Origin: Candidatus Latescibacterota bacterium
GTDB taxonomy: Bacteria > JAAXHH01
Reading direction: 5' to 3'
DNA length: 64,000 nucleotides
Assembly: GCA_012270975.1 (NCBI GenBank)
Contig: JAAXHH010000136.1
Coordinates: 23,945-87,944, forward strand
In this document: positions 53,137 to 63,431 of the stretch, piece after piece
How positions within the stretch are numbered: position 1 is the stretch's first letter
Layout of the letters: every line of letters begins with the position of its first letter
Notes under the pieces: generated by a model
The model's database searches: none
Told to the model about the DNA's origin: nothing
The model's input: the letters and a program-made list of their open reading frames with translations, nothing else
Position numbers and translations under genes: made by a program

Positions 53137-54519
53137 ATGATGCAGAACAGCGAAAGATCCCACCGGGGCTTCCGGGCCGCAAGACGGACCCCGATGGCGG
53201 TGTGGTATATACTTGCGGCCTTCGGGGGCGCGCTCCTGGGCATCGTTATCCTGGTAGTGGCCTATCCTGAAGCGCTTTATATGATCAGCGGGGGGTCCGC
53301 GGGCGGAGACGGGACGTCGGACCGGCCGCCTATAGAAGGCGCGATCCAATCCGAATCGGCCGAGACGTTCGAATCGCCTGGCCTGGCCGGATCGTCTGCA
53401 CGGCCTGGCTCGTCCGGATCGAACAGGACAGGCGGACGCGTCGATCCGCTGACAGGCGGAGTTTCGCCGTCGGGCCTGATGGCCGCCAACGAAGCCATCA
53501 GCCTGTCCCGCCGGACGACCATCGTTTCCGCGGTGGAGCGGGCGGGGCCCGCGGTCGTGAGCATCGTCGCGACCTTCCAGATGCAGCGGCGCGGATTCAC
53601 CCGGATGTTCGACGATCCCTTTTTCGGCCACTTCGTGGTGCCGCAATTGTACACCCGCGAGGAGCCGAACACGGGTTCGGGCGTGATCATCGACGAGGCG
53701 GGTTACATCGTCACGAACGCCCACGTGGTGCAACTTGGAGATTACCGGGCCCGGCGGATCCGGGCGGTTTTGACCGACGGACGCAGCCTGGCCTGCACCC
53801 TGGTCGGCGTGGACATCATGTCGGACCTGGCCGTGCTCCACGTGGAAGGCGAAGACATTCCGGTGGCAGCGCTGGGCCGGTCCGATGACATCATGGCCGG
53901 TGAATGGGCCATAACCATCGGCAATCCGCTGGGATTGGCCATCGAGGACGCCCAGCCGGCGGTGGCCGTGGGCGTGGTCAGCGCGCTGGGCCGCAATTTC
54001 CGCCGGGAGCAGGGCTCCAGGACGGTCTACCGGGACATGATTCAGACCGACGCGACCATCAACCCCGGCAACAGCGGCGGTCCGCTCGTAAACGCCCTCG
54101 GTGAGGTCATCGGGATCAACACCTTCATCCTCTCCGAAGGCGGCGGCTCGGAAGGGGTTGGCTTCGCCATTCCCATCGACCGGGTCCGGCGCGTGGCGGA
54201 TGAACTGATCCAGTACGGCGGGCCGAGGCGGGGATGGACGGGGCTGTCGGTGATCGACATCACGGAATACGTGGCCCAGGAGTTGAACATAGACGACCGA
54301 ATGGGCGTGCTGGTCAACGAGATCGATCCGGACAGCCCGGCGTCCCGGGCCGGCATCCGGGTCATGGACGTCATACGGAAAATCAACGGGGAGGCGATCG
54401 CCAGCTACCCGGACGCGCGGGAGGCCCTGTACGGCAGCCTGGTGGGCGATTCGATAGAACTCGAGGTCGAGCGGGAAGGTCGGCTGATGCCCCTGACCCT
54501 GCACATCGCCGAGTTATAA
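53137..54519 (+). CDS. HtrA/DegP-like trypsin-family serine protease with one PDZ domain
   Basis: A 460-residue envelope protease. Residues 20-43 are a membrane anchor. A Ser/Gly-rich linker runs to about 125. The protease domain has His196 in IVTNAHVVQLGD, Asp230 in IMSDLAVLHVE and Ser313 in INPGNSGGPLVN. A single PDZ domain occupies about 345-455. This is the DegS/HtrA layout. Two ATGs (53137, 53140) lack a strong ribosome site; 53194 is a possible later start. It leads psd, pssA and DUF4321 genes. Confidence 0.92.
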   Translation: MMQNSERSHRGFRAARRTPMAVWYILAAFGGALLGIVILVVAYPEALYMISGGSAGGDGTSDRPPIEGAIQSESAETFESPGLAGSSARPGSSGSNRTGGRVDPLTGGVSPSGLMAANEAISLSRRTTIVSAVERAGPAVVSIVATFQMQRRGFTRMFDDPFFGHFVVPQLYTREEPNTGSGVIIDEAGYIVTNAHVVQLGDYRARRIRAVLTDGRSLACTLVGVDIMSDLAVLHVEGEDIPVAALGRSDDIMAGEWAITIGNPLGLAIEDAQPAVAVGVVSALGRNFRREQGSRTVYRDMIQTDATINPGNSGGPLVNALGEVIGINTFILSEGGGSEGVGFAIPIDRVRRVADELIQYGGPRRGWTGLSVIDITEYVAQELNIDDRMGVLVNEIDPDSPASRAGIRVMDVIRKINGEAIASYPDAREALYGSLVGDSIELEVEREGRLMPLTLHIAEL

Positions 54520-54528
54520 GGAAAAGGC

Positions 54529-55170
54529 ATGGTACGCGACGGCTGGGTCATGGTCATCCCCCTGGCGGCGCTTGCCGTTGGCTGCCTGGTAGTCGGCTAC
54601 CTGGCCCCCGGTCTCATCTGGAACGTGCTGGCGGCGGTCTTTGGCGCGCTGGCCCTGTTCATCGGGTTCTTCTTCCGGGATCCGGCCCGGCGCGTGCCCC
54701 CGGGCGAAGACCTGGTGATCTCCGGCGGCGACGGCAAGGTCGTGACGGTCGAAGAGATCGGGAACGACCCCTTCATCGGCGGACCGGCCACGCAGATCAG
54801 CGTGTTCCTGTCCATCGTGAACGTCCATGTCAACCGGATACCGATCAGTGGCGTGGTGAAGCTGCGCGAGCGGATCGAAGGGGAATTCAAGCTGGCCTTC
54901 AAGGACGAGGCCTCGGGTGACAACGCGCAGATGGTCCTGGGCATTGAAGGGGACAGGGGCCGCGTCCTGATCAAGCAGATCGTCGGCTTCGTGGCCCGGC
55001 GCATCGTCTGCAACGTCCACGAGGGCGACGAGGTGCGTATCGGCGACCGGTTCGGCCTGATACGCTTCGGTTCAAGGATTGACGTAGTCGTGCCGGCCGG
55101 CACGGAAATCCGGGTGAAGAACGGCGACCGGGTCCGTGGCGGCGAAACGATACTGGGAGTGTTGAAATGA
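54529..55170 (+). CDS. psd: Phosphatidylserine decarboxylase proenzyme (short type)
   Basis: A 213-residue membrane-bound enzyme that makes phosphatidylethanolamine from phosphatidylserine. Two N-terminal hydrophobic segments precede the domain with SIVNVHVNRIPISG and the self-cleavage site RFGSR (Gly181-Ser182), where the pyruvoyl group forms. The short length is typical of the Psd-like family next to pssA. Its stop overlaps the pssA ATG by four bases. Confidence 0.92.
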   Translation: MVRDGWVMVIPLAALAVGCLVVGYLAPGLIWNVLAAVFGALALFIGFFFRDPARRVPPGEDLVISGGDGKVVTVEEIGNDPFIGGPATQISVFLSIVNVHVNRIPISGVVKLRERIEGEFKLAFKDEASGDNAQMVLGIEGDRGRVLIKQIVGFVARRIVCNVHEGDEVRIGDRFGLIRFGSRIDVVVPAGTEIRVKNGDRVRGGETILGVLK

Positions 55171-55925
55171 AAAACTGGGTGCGCGTCGCGTTACCGAACG
55201 TGTTCACGCTGGGCAACATCTTTTGCGGGGTTGCCGCCATCTTCTATTGTATCGACGGGTTCAACGCCCTGACCGGCGATCCCGGCCGGGCACCGTGGCT
55301 CATCATCGCCGCGGCCCTGCTGGACAGCATCGACGGCAAGGTGGCGCGGTTCAGCCAGGGGGCGACCCGCTTTGGCATCGAGCTGGATTCCCTGGCGGAC
55401 GTGGTCTCCTTCGGCGTGGCGCCCATGGTGCTCGTCTACACGCTGAAGCCCTTCGGCGAGATCACCTGGATGCTCTGCCTGCTCTTCCTGATGTGCGGCG
55501 CGATCCGCCTGGCCCGGTTCAACGTGATGACCCTCCGGCGGGTGGAGCGGATCAACCAGGAGAAGGACAACTTCATGGGCCTGCCGATCCCCGTGGCGGC
55601 CATCGCCGTGGCCTCCTACGTCATCTTCTGCTGGGACCGCTGGGAAGAGTTGCACCTGGAAGGGCCGTTCATGGGGTTCATGCTCCTCCTGTCCATACTC
55701 ATGGTCAGCCCCCTGTCCTACCGGACCCTTCCTTCACTCGCCTTCAAGAGCAAGTGGTCCATCCTCAAGCTCATCGCCATCGCCGTCGCCCTGGTCGCCC
55801 TGGTCTGGGACCCGCAGCTCACGATCTTCCCGATCGTGCTGCTGTACATCCTCTCCGGCATCGCGGCATGGGGCATCCACATGGTCCGGCATGACGAGGA
55901 CGTGGCACTTTCCGTGGAAGAGTAA
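55167..55925 (+). CDS. pssA: CDP-diacylglycerol-serine O-phosphatidyltransferase
   Basis: A 252-residue integral-membrane CDP-alcohol phosphatidyltransferase. The motif DG-x2-AR-x8-G-x3-D-x3-D is present as DGKVARFSQGATRFGIELDS followed by LADVVSFG. It opens VALPNVFTLGNIFCGVAA, the usual PssA start. It supplies phosphatidylserine to the Psd encoded just before it. ATGA overlap with psd indicates coupling. Confidence 0.94.
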   Translation: MKNWVRVALPNVFTLGNIFCGVAAIFYCIDGFNALTGDPGRAPWLIIAAALLDSIDGKVARFSQGATRFGIELDSLADVVSFGVAPMVLVYTLKPFGEITWMLCLLFLMCGAIRLARFNVMTLRRVERINQEKDNFMGLPIPVAAIAVASYVIFCWDRWEELHLEGPFMGFMLLLSILMVSPLSYRTLPSLAFKSKWSILKLIAIAVALVALVWDPQLTIFPIVLLYILSGIAAWGIHMVRHDEDVALSVEE

Positions 55926-55938
55926 AGAGAGTCCGTCC

Positions 55939-56214
55939 ATGGCCCAAGGTAAAGGGATGGCTAAACTGGTACTCTACCTCCTGGTAGGCGCCATCCTCGG
56001 CGGCGGCGTCGGAGAGTTGATCGCGCTCCTCTTCGGATACTTCATGCCCGGCAGCATGGTGGAGAAGTTCTTCCTCGAGGCCTTTGTCTACACCTTTCCG
56101 CCCGCTACGCTCCCCCTCGTCATATTCTCCGTCACCTTCGGCTTCACGCTGAAAGTGAACGTCATCAGCATCCTCGGCATCGGTTTCGCCACCTACTACT
56201 ACCGGTGGTACTAG
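55939..56214 (+). CDS. DUF4321 small membrane protein
   Basis: A 91-residue protein with two hydrophobic hairpins (LVLYLLVGAILGGGVGELIA and LPLVIFSVTFGFTLKVNVIS), fitting the DUF4321 family that often sits near lipid-synthesis or gat genes. Function unknown. ATG at 55939 is chosen because the family match starts there; it follows pssA by 13 bases. Confidence 0.78.
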   Translation: MAQGKGMAKLVLYLLVGAILGGGVGELIALLFGYFMPGSMVEKFFLEAFVYTFPPATLPLVIFSVTFGFTLKVNVISILGIGFATYYYRWY

Positions 56215-56227
56215 TATCTATCACAAG

Positions 56228-57964
56228 ATGACGATTCGATATCCAGGCCGATCCCGATACACCTCCTTACGCATCAGCCCGGCGCTGACCCTGTTTCTGG
56301 CAACGGCCGCATTCCTGGCGGGCCTCCTCGCCTCCACGGGCGTCGTAAGCCCCGCCGCCGCACAATCCACCGTACAGACCGTCCCGGCAGTCACGTTCGA
56401 AAAACAGGAAGTCGTCATCGGGCCGGCAGTCAGGCAAACCGTACTGACCGGATTCCTGCTTGGCGGCGATGTCGCGGACCTCGCCGTGGTGAACGTGGAC
56501 GAGCAAGGTGGCCGCAACCTGCGCGTATACGTTTATGAGGACGGGACCTGGGCGCTGAATACGAGCACGCCGCTTCGTCCCGATGTATCGTTCGTCGACC
56601 TGGACCGTATCGGAAGCCGGGACCGGTTGATCACGTACGGAGAGGGACGGCTCGACGTGTGGGAACCCGAATCGTCTACAGAAGTAGTCCTCGCAGCCGC
56701 CATGTCCAGTTTCGATTCCCCTCACCCGGGCGAAGTGCCGCACGTGGACGTCACCCATGACGTGAATGGCGATGGACGGATCGACCTGGTCCTGCCGGGC
56801 GACGATGGATTCAAGGTTTTTGTACAGTTGAGCGACGGCTCTTTTGCCGATCCCGTGTCGGTCGGTCTCCCTGCTGTACTGGACCGTATTTACGGAGCCG
56901 ACGGGTACCGATACGACCCCTGGAGCGTGAGCAGGATTCACCGGTTCGACTACGACGGAGACGGCCGCGTCGACCTGGTGTCCTGGAACGGGGATCACTT
57001 CGAAGTCCATACCCAGAACGGCCAGGGGCTGTTCGATCCCGTTCCGGTGACCTTCACGACTGACGTGCGTTTCGACTCCGACGATCTTTCCACGCTCACT
57101 GACGGAGACCAGTCCGGAAGGGTGTTGCATTCATTCACCGACCTGAACGGGGACGGCGTCGCGGACATGGCGGTCTATGCCCTTGAAGGCGACAGCATTG
57201 CCGACAAGCGGTCCGCGTACGAAGTGCATTACGGTTCGCGTGTCTCCGGGGGCTCCACCAAGTTCGCACCCGAAGCCGACATCTCGATCCAGTCCGAAGG
57301 GAACATTCAGCTTGCCATGGTCCAACGCGATTTCGACGGTGACGGTGAAGCGGACCTGATCGTCACCATGATCGAGAAAAAGTACCTCGAAAGCAGCTTC
57401 TTCAAGCGGATCAAAGGCTTCATGGGCGATGACGTGTGGCTGAATCTCGCGTTCTACCGGGTGAGCGAGGGACGCATCCCGGACCGGCCCACCGCCATCC
57501 GGAAGATTCAGCTGGACGGTGCGCCAAGTCCCCGCGAACCGGGCTGGGTCCCCCTTGACGTCGTGCTGCAGGGCGGGAAGCACATACGGCGAACAGACCG
57601 TGAGCAATACCGGCGGGCGTTCAACAAGAACCTGTTCATCGGGGACGTGATGGGAAACGGCCGCTCCGACCTGCTGATCGAGTGGACCCACCGGGAAATG
57701 CATGTCTACGCCGGCGTGCCGGGGCCGGACCTCTTTGCCGGACAGCCCCAGAAGGTGGCGGTTGAACTGCCCAACGACGAGGAATACGCCTGGATGGCGG
57801 ACTTGAATGGGGACGGCAGGCAGGATATCGTCCTGCATCATCCCTTCGAGCAGCGGGATGCGCATGGGGCGCCGGCGCAGCAGCCGGGGGTCGAACCCCA
57901 TCGTGTGACCCTGCTGATCGCATCAAACACCGACGGTTCAGGAGTGACGCTTGGAACACCTTAA
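56228..57964 (+). CDS. Secreted FG-GAP/VCBS repeat protein
   Basis: A 578-residue exported protein. A signal peptide ([20 protein letters not shown]) is followed by a probable seven-bladed propeller of FG-GAP repeats with calcium-type loops: [66 protein letters not shown]. No enzyme domain is attached. Such proteins serve in surface binding or adhesion. Its end overlaps the gatA start by 14 bases. Confidence 0.88.
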   Translation: MTIRYPGRSRYTSLRISPALTLFLATAAFLAGLLASTGVVSPAAAQSTVQTVPAVTFEKQEVVIGPAVRQTVLTGFLLGGDVADLAVVNVDEQGGRNLRVYVYEDGTWALNTSTPLRPDVSFVDLDRIGSRDRLITYGEGRLDVWEPESSTEVVLAAAMSSFDSPHPGEVPHVDVTHDVNGDGRIDLVLPGDDGFKVFVQLSDGSFADPVSVGLPAVLDRIYGADGYRYDPWSVSRIHRFDYDGDGRVDLVSWNGDHFEVHTQNGQGLFDPVPVTFTTDVRFDSDDLSTLTDGDQSGRVLHSFTDLNGDGVADMAVYALEGDSIADKRSAYEVHYGSRVSGGSTKFAPEADISIQSEGNIQLAMVQRDFDGDGEADLIVTMIEKKYLESSFFKRIKGFMGDDVWLNLAFYRVSEGRIPDRPTAIRKIQLDGAPSPREPGWVPLDVVLQGGKHIRRTDREQYRRAFNKNLFIGDVMGNGRSDLLIEWTHREMHVYAGVPGPDLFAGQPQKVAVELPNDEEYAWMADLNGDGRQDIVLHHPFEQRDAHGAPAQQPGVEPHRVTLLIASNTDGSGVTLGTP

Positions 57965-59480
57965 CGAGATGACGGCCCACGAACTGGCGCCGCGGATCAA
58001 GTCGGGCGAAGTGATGGCGGAAGAGGTGGCCAGGGATGTACTGCGGCTGATCGAAGAGAAAGACCCCGCCATAAACGCCTATCTCGCCGTCCAGCCGGAA
58101 GCGGTGATCGCAGATGCCCGGGAAGTGGATCGTCGCGTCGCCGCCGGCGAACCCACCGGTCCGCTGGCCGGCGTCCCCATCGCCATCAAGGACGCCATCT
58201 GCACGAAAGGCCTGGAAACCACCTGCGCGTCCAGGATCCTCGAGGGATTCGTGCCACCCTACGACGCCACGGTCATCGCCCGGTTGCGCGAGGCGGACGC
58301 CGTGATCATCGGCAAGACCAACATGGACCAGTTCGGCATGGGGTCCTCCAACGAGAACACCGGATTCGAGGTCTGCCGGAATCCCTTGGACACCGACCGG
58401 GTCCCGGGCGGCTCGAGCGGCGGTTCCGCCGCGGCCCTGGCGGCGGGCACGGCGGTCCTGGCCCTGGGCGAGGACACCGGCGGATCGATCCGCCAGCCCG
58501 CGGCCTTCTGCGGCGTCGTGGGTCTCAAGCCCACCTACGGGCGGGTCTCCCGCTACGGCATCATCGCCTACGGCTCGTCCTTCGACCAAGTCGGTCCCAT
58601 GGCCCGAAACGTGGAGGACTGCGCACGGCTCATGGGCGTCATCGCGGGCCACGACCCCATGGATACCACGTCGTCATCGGAAGCGGTGCCGGACTACACT
58701 GCCGCCCTGAAGCAGGACATCGAAGGGGTGCGCATCGGCGTTCCTGAAGAATACATGGCCGAGGGACTCGATACCGCCGTAAAAGAAAACGTAAATCGCG
58801 CGATCGAACGCATGGAGACCCTCGGCGCGCGCGTGGAAAGCGTTCATCTGCCTCATACCGAGTACGCCGTGGCCGCGTACTACATCCTGGTCACCGCGGA
58901 AGCGTCGTCCAACCTGGCCCGGTACGACGGCGTGAAGTACGGGTACCGGGGCGAAGCCGACGGAACGTCAACTGAAGGAGCGGGTGGAGGGACGGCAGCG
59001 GAGGCGACGGCCGGAGGATCAGGCGGCGCGCCTGCGCTCGCACCCGATGACCGGCTGGACGACATGTACGGATCGACCCGCAGCGGGGGGTTCGGGCTGG
59101 AGGTGAAACGCCGCATCATGCTTGGCACCTACGTACTCAGCGCCGGCTATTACGACGCCTACTACGACAAGGCACAGCGCGTGCGCACGCTCATCAAGGA
59201 TGACTTCGACCAGGCCTTCGAAAAGGTCGATCTCCTGGTGGCGCCCACCACGCCCACCACCGCCTTCAGGATCGGCGAGAAGATCGACGACCCGCTGCAG
59301 ATGTACCTGTCCGATGTATATACCGTGCCCATCAACCTCGCCGGCGTGCCGGCCATCTCCCTGCCCTGTGGCCGGGACCCCGGCGGTATGCCCATCGGCC
59401 TGCAGATCATCGGACCGCATTTCGGCGAGGAGCGGATCCTCCGGGCGGCATACGCCTTCGAGGAGGCGACGCGGACATGA
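57951..59480 (+). CDS. gatA: Asp/Glu-tRNA amidotransferase subunit A
   Basis: A 509-residue amidase subunit that supplies ammonia from glutamine to correct Glu-tRNA-Gln (or Asp-tRNA-Asn). The Ser-cis-Ser-Lys triad is present in [13 protein letters not shown] and [14 protein letters not shown] with [17 protein letters not shown] Gly/Ala/Thr-rich insert of about 28 residues interrupts a normally short loop near residue 345 (58951-59049). TTG at 57951 has AGGAG seven bases ahead and overlaps the previous gene. No gatC is adjacent. Confidence 0.95.
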   Translation: MEHLNEMTAHELAPRIKSGEVMAEEVARDVLRLIEEKDPAINAYLAVQPEAVIADAREVDRRVAAGEPTGPLAGVPIAIKDAICTKGLETTCASRILEGFVPPYDATVIARLREADAVIIGKTNMDQFGMGSSNENTGFEVCRNPLDTDRVPGGSSGGSAAALAAGTAVLALGEDTGGSIRQPAAFCGVVGLKPTYGRVSRYGIIAYGSSFDQVGPMARNVEDCARLMGVIAGHDPMDTTSSSEAVPDYTAALKQDIEGVRIGVPEEYMAEGLDTAVKENVNRAIERMETLGARVESVHLPHTEYAVAAYYILVTAEASSNLARYDGVKYGYRGEADGTSTEGAGGGTAAEATAGGSGGAPALAPDDRLDDMYGSTRSGGFGLEVKRRIMLGTYVLSAGYYDAYYDKAQRVRTLIKDDFDQAFEKVDLLVAPTTPTTAFRIGEKIDDPLQMYLSDVYTVPINLAGVPAISLPCGRDPGGMPIGLQIIGPHFGEERILRAAYAFEEATRT

Positions 59481-60985
59481 GCGATGCCGTGATGAAATAC
59501 GAATCCGTGATCGGGCTGGAAGTGCACGCCCAGCTCCTGACCAACTCGAAGATCTTCTGCGGATGCCCGGTGGCCTTCGGAGGCGAGCCGAACAGCCGCG
59601 TCTGCCCCATCTGCCTCGGCATGCCCGGCGTCCTGCCCGTCCTGAACCGACGCGCCGTCGAATACACGATCCGCATGGCCCTGGCCGTGGACGGCCGCGT
59701 GGCCGAAACCAGCGCCTTCGCCCGCAAGAACTACTTCTATCCGGACCTGCCTAAGGGCTACCAGATCTCGCAGTACGACCGTGCGGGCGAGCCCATTTCC
59801 CTGGCCGGCGGCATCGAGATCGAGGGCGAGGACGGCCCCCGCTTCGTCCGGCTCCGGCGGATCCACCTGGAGGAGGAAGCGGGCAAGTCCATCCACAACG
59901 AACCCGGGTACGATCCGGACCTGAGCTACATCGACTTCAACCGGACAGGCGTGCCCCTCATGGAGATCGTCAGCGAACCGGATATCCGCAGTCCCCGCGA
60001 AGCCTCGGCCTACCTTGCCCGTTTGCGGCAGATCCTGCAGTACATCGGCGTCTGCGACGGCAACATGGAAGAAGGCAGCCTGCGTTGCGACGCCAACGTA
60101 TCCATCCGCCAGCCCGGCGATCCCCTGGGCGAACTCGTCGAGATCAAGAACATGAACTCCATGCGGTCCATGGAACGGGCCCTGGAGTTCGAAATCGACC
60201 GGCAGTCCGAGCTGCTCGACGACGGTGGTACCGTCGTGCGCCAGACCCGCCTGTGGAACGAGGAGAAACGGGAGACCTTTCCCATGCGGTCGAAGGAGGA
60301 AGCCCACGACTACCGGTACTTCCCCGACCCCGATCTCGTAACCGTCGAGATCGCCCGTTCCTGGGTGGACGAGATCGGCGAAACCCTGCCGGAACTCCCC
60401 GACGTGCGCATGCGGCGCTTCGTCGACGAGTACGGACTGCCGCAGGACATGGCGCGGCAACTGACGGAGAACCGGGCCCGCGCCGACTACTTCGAGGCAT
60501 GCGTCTCCCATGCGGCCGACGAAGCATCCGGCAGAACAGTTGACGGAGCCGCCAACGAAGCGCGCACCGTCAGCAACTGGATGCTCAGCGAACTGCTCCG
60601 CGTTCAGCACGAGAACCGCATGGACCAACAGACCCTCGAAGCCCGTATACCGTCCGACCACCTCGCCCAGCTTTTGGGACAGATCAAGGAAGGCAAGATC
60701 AGCGGCAAGATCGGCAAGGACGTCCTGGACAACATGGCCGAAACCGGCAAGGCGCCGGCCTCAGTCATCGAGGAACAGGGCCTCGTGCAGATCTCGGATA
60801 CCGGCGAACTCGAAGGCGTCGTCGACGGCATCCTCGCCGAACATCCCGACGACGTCGCCGAATACCAGGCCGGCAAGACCAAGCTCCTCGGCTTCTTCAT
60901 GGGCCAGGTCATGCGCGCGACCCAGGGCAAGGCGAATCCGAAGATGGTGAACGAGTTGCTCCGGAAGAAGCTGGCTGGGGATTGA
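59477..60985 (+). CDS. gatB: Asp/Glu-tRNA amidotransferase subunit B
   Basis: A 502-residue subunit binding the misacylated tRNA and activating the side chain. Signatures: [40 protein letters not shown] (zinc cysteines), [11 protein letters not shown], and the C-terminal YqeY-like tail ending [14 protein letters not shown]. Coupled to gatA by ATGA. Normal length. Confidence 0.96.
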   Translation: MSDAVMKYESVIGLEVHAQLLTNSKIFCGCPVAFGGEPNSRVCPICLGMPGVLPVLNRRAVEYTIRMALAVDGRVAETSAFARKNYFYPDLPKGYQISQYDRAGEPISLAGGIEIEGEDGPRFVRLRRIHLEEEAGKSIHNEPGYDPDLSYIDFNRTGVPLMEIVSEPDIRSPREASAYLARLRQILQYIGVCDGNMEEGSLRCDANVSIRQPGDPLGELVEIKNMNSMRSMERALEFEIDRQSELLDDGGTVVRQTRLWNEEKRETFPMRSKEEAHDYRYFPDPDLVTVEIARSWVDEIGETLPELPDVRMRRFVDEYGLPQDMARQLTENRARADYFEACVSHAADEASGRTVDGAANEARTVSNWMLSELLRVQHENRMDQQTLEARIPSDHLAQLLGQIKEGKISGKIGKDVLDNMAETGKAPASVIEEQGLVQISDTGELEGVVDGILAEHPDDVAEYQAGKTKLLGFFMGQVMRATQGKANPKMVNELLRKKLAGD

Positions 60986-61004
60986 GACTGTCTTCTCGCC
61001 GGAG

Positions 61005-61247
61005 TCAACCGGAATCCGTAATCTTCAACAGACCCTCGACGCGGCCGAGTCTCCCGTTCATATCGTGCATTTCCTCCCGGATGGCGGTTACTTCCGTGCG
61101 CACGGACGCGATCTCTCCCTTTAACTCCTCCTTCATTTCCTTCATATCGTACTTAAGTTCGTTGCTGATGGCCTTGGTCTGTTTCCAGAAGAAAACAAAG
61201 GCCGTCAGCAGCGTAACCGGGGTTATCAGCAGTTGGGCAAGTTCCAT
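61005..61247 (-). CDS. Mini membrane/coiled-coil protein, paralog 1
   Basis: An 80-residue protein of a three-gene array. One N-terminal transmembrane helix (LLITPVTLLTAFVFFW) leads into a charged coiled coil ending EEMHDMNGRLGRVEGLL. Function unknown. An AGGAAGACTC stretch upstream of the ATG gives a ribosome site. Similar in style to DUF1640-type proteins but with the anchor at the N-terminus. Confidence 0.75.
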   Translation of the reverse strand: MELAQLLITPVTLLTAFVFFWKQTKAISNELKYDMKEMKEELKGEIASVRTEVTAIREEMHDMNGRLGRVEGLLKITDSG

Positions 61248-61334
61248 CAGAGTCTTCCTCCTTCTTAGATCGGGGACGCAGTCCGGCGGTTATTCCAGTT
61301 GTTAGTCTTACTATTTACACCTTGTTGATTGTAG

Positions 61335-61637
61335 TTACTCCTTCCTCGTGCGTGCGACGCCGGAGGTCATCAACAGACCCTCGACGCGGCTGAGGCGTCC
61401 GTTCATGTCGTGCATTTCTACACGAATGGAAGCGACATCCTTGCGTATCGATGTTGTTTCTTCCTTAAATGCCTCCTTGAGTTCTTTCATATCTGATTTC
61501 AGATCTGTTTTCAGTTCCCTCATATCCGATTTCAATTCCCGTCTCAGTTCTTCTCTGCCCGTCTTAGCCTGTCTCCAGAAGAAGATGAATGCCATCAGCA
61601 AGGTGGTTGGTGTAACAAGAAGCTGTGCGATTTCCAT
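61335..61637 (-). CDS. Mini membrane/coiled-coil protein, paralog 2
   Basis: A 100-residue paralog of the flanking genes: helix LLVTPTTLLMAFIFFWRQ, a longer coil with KSDMRELKTDLKSDMKELK (an inserted repeat), then VEMHDMNGRLSRVEGLL. ATG 61637 begins the family match (MEIAQLL), with GGAGGAAAG upstream. Confidence 0.75.
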   Translation of the reverse strand: MEIAQLLVTPTTLLMAFIFFWRQAKTGREELRRELKSDMRELKTDLKSDMKELKEAFKEETTSIRKDVASIRVEMHDMNGRLSRVEGLLMTSGVARTRKE

Positions 61638-61735
61638 AGTCTTTCCTCCAGATATTGTAAAGGATGCAGTTCGGCGTTCGTTCGACAGTTGTTCCAGACG
61701 CTCTCGTCTCGCCCATTGCACAAGTTGGGATTTGA

Positions 61736-61972
61736 CTACTTCTTACGCAGTTTTTCAAAGTCCAGGGTCATCAACAGCCCCTCGACGCGGCCGAGGCGTC
61801 CGTTCATGTCGTGCATTTCTTCCCGGATGGATGTAACCTCGCTGCGAACGGACTTGATCTCTTCTTTTAACTCTCTTTTCAGTTCGTCGCAGATGGTTCT
61901 GGTCTGTTTCCAGAAGAAGATGAAGGCCGCCAGCATCGTACCAGGCGTTATGAGAAGCTGAGCAAGTTCCAT
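61736..61972 (-). CDS. Mini membrane/coiled-coil protein, paralog 3
   Basis: A 78-residue paralog: helix LLITPGTMLAAFIFFWKQ, coil DELKRELKEEIKSVRSEV and end EEMHDMNGRLGRVEGLL. ATG 61972 begins the family match (MELAQLL). It is first in the leftward array; each gene keeps its own short leader. Confidence 0.75.
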   Translation of the reverse strand: MELAQLLITPGTMLAAFIFFWKQTRTICDELKRELKEEIKSVRSEVTSIREEMHDMNGRLGRVEGLLMTLDFEKLRKK

Positions 61973-62382
61973 GGTTTTATGCCTTCGATGTAGTTCGGGT
62001 GAATGGTCACTTTCGCGCATCGAATCGATGTATGCTACCACTGATCTGTTTAATACCAGTCGGAGAAAACGCGGGGAATCTCGGAAACTATCTGAGAAAA
62101 CGACGAAATGTAATGTGCAGCACTGCGTAGTCGCGCCGAATTTCAAACGAACGCAAAAGGCAAATCAGAGGACGGAAACAGGGGAGAGGTACTGCTGGAG
62201 ATCAAGGATGGCACTGGCAGATCAACCGAAGACGACACGCGGGGACCCGGCAGAAGGAAACTTCGATTGGATCTTTAGACGATCTTGTTTCGCAATTACA
62301 TTTTGTATACCTTTTCAGCTGCCCTACGACAGGTATCTTGCTCTAGTGATCACCGGCTTCTCCACACCTTAACGAGGATCCC
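61973..62382. other. Intergenic region upstream of the second dioxygenase
   Basis: About 410 bases between the leftward mini-gene array and the rightward PhyH gene. An open frame of 133 codons crosses it but has no ribosome site, biased codons or domain features. An AT-rich patch near 62285-62310 (TTGTTT, TATACC with 15 bases between) may be the PhyH promoter, though the spacing is short. Confidence 0.4.
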
Positions 62383-63168
62383 ATGTCCCCCGAACAAGCT
62401 ATTGGAAAGCGCCAACAACTAATGCGCGACGGCTTCTGCGTGGTCGACGATATCCTTGGCGAATCTTTCCTTCAGGAACTGCGCATCGAAACCGAACGGA
62501 TGATGGAAAACTGGGTGCCGCCGCCCGATTACAAGTACCAGGGACAGCACGTCACCGCGCAGGGGACCGAGAACCCGACCATCCAGAAGCTGCTCGACTG
62601 GCCCGCCACGCGGCGCGCCCTTGAACAGATGGGCCTGGGCGACTTCGCCAGCACCGGTGGTGTCATCCTCCTCACCAAGGATCCCGGAGAACCGGCACTG
62701 TATTGGCACCAGGACTGGATGCAGTGGAACGATCCGATGAGTTGCTCGCCCTGGCCGCAGATCATCTTCGTGTCCTACTACCTGAGCGATACGTCGCGAG
62801 AGAACGGATGTCTCAAGATCATCCCGGGCACCCACCTGAAGCGCATCCCGCTGCACGACCAGCTGGTGCCGGCTCATGAACAGGGCGCCCGCTTCATTGC
62901 CGAAGACCACCCCACCATGTTCAGCGACCATCCCGACCAGGTCGAGGTCTGCGTCAAGGCCGGCGACCTGGTGCTGGCCGATGCCCGTGTGCTGCACTCG
63001 GCGCATCGTAACCTGACCGACGAGCGCCGCACCCTGGTACTGGCCTGGCACCGGCGCCCCGACACCGTGCCGGCCTATTGGACCGATCCGGTGCCGGCCA
63101 TCATCGCCGAGCGCGACCCCGAGGCGGAATACCCCGGATCCAGAATCCCGGGCGAACTTTTGCGGTAG
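62383..63168 (+). CDS. Phytanoyl-CoA dioxygenase (PhyH) family protein, second copy
   Basis: A 261-residue Fe(II)/2-oxoglutarate oxygenase, distinct from the copy at 38 kb. HxD is in LYWHQDWMQWND, the distal histidine in DARVLHSAHRNLTD, and the cosubstrate arginine in DERRTLVLAWHRRP. It begins SPEQAIGKRQQLMRDGFCVV, the typical PhyH start. Substrate unknown. Confidence 0.9.
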   Translation: MSPEQAIGKRQQLMRDGFCVVDDILGESFLQELRIETERMMENWVPPPDYKYQGQHVTAQGTENPTIQKLLDWPATRRALEQMGLGDFASTGGVILLTKDPGEPALYWHQDWMQWNDPMSCSPWPQIIFVSYYLSDTSRENGCLKIIPGTHLKRIPLHDQLVPAHEQGARFIAEDHPTMFSDHPDQVEVCVKAGDLVLADARVLHSAHRNLTDERRTLVLAWHRRPDTVPAYWTDPVPAIIAERDPEAEYPGSRIPGELLR

Positions 63169-63327
63169 GTAGGAAATAACCAGTCGGAGAAGGTAGGAAG
63201 TAAATCAGTCGGTAAGGCGGGAAACTTGAAAGGCGATAACTCGATAATGGACAGTACAACGGTGAATTGAGTGTGGAGAAAGTTGATGATTCGAAGCAAG
63301 TAGTCGGCGGTAGCAGATGTGAAATGA

Positions 63328-63374
63328 GTATACCTTGCTGTAAGATTTCATAGTTATTTTACAACGAGGTATAC
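63328..63374. promoter_or_regulatory. Inverted repeat between PhyH and hsdM
   Basis: GTATACCTTGCTGTAA (63328-63343) and TTACAACGAGGTATAC (63359-63374) match in 14 of 16 positions with a 15-base loop, followed by ATTTTT. It may be the terminator of the dioxygenase gene or an operator of the restriction-modification genes. The 63169-63230 part has a partial direct repeat (GGTAGGAAATAAC / GGTAGGAAGTAAA). Confidence 0.55.
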
Positions 63375-63431
63375 ATTTTTCACAAAAACACGAACGCTTA
63401 GTAGACGCAGATACGACAGAATCCTGGCCCT

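Larger units (their letters stand above)
61005..61972 (-). repeat. Three-copy tandem gene array
   Basis: Three units of about 330-400 bases with strongly similar DNA, best seen at the gene ends (CAACAGACCCTCGACGCGGC near 61028 and 61374; CAACAGCCCCTCGACGCGGC near 61771). This is a local amplification of one ancestral gene. Confidence 0.8.

Noticed and set aside
61971..62372. 133-codon plus-strand frame upstream of the second PhyH gene
   Set aside because: No ribosome site or domain; its first bases are antisense to the start of mini-gene paralog 3.
25381..63374. Recurring GTATAC word in several promoter regions as a regulon motif
   Set aside because: The word resembles -10 elements and also appears inside coding sequence; only the paired form at 25381-25406 is convincing.
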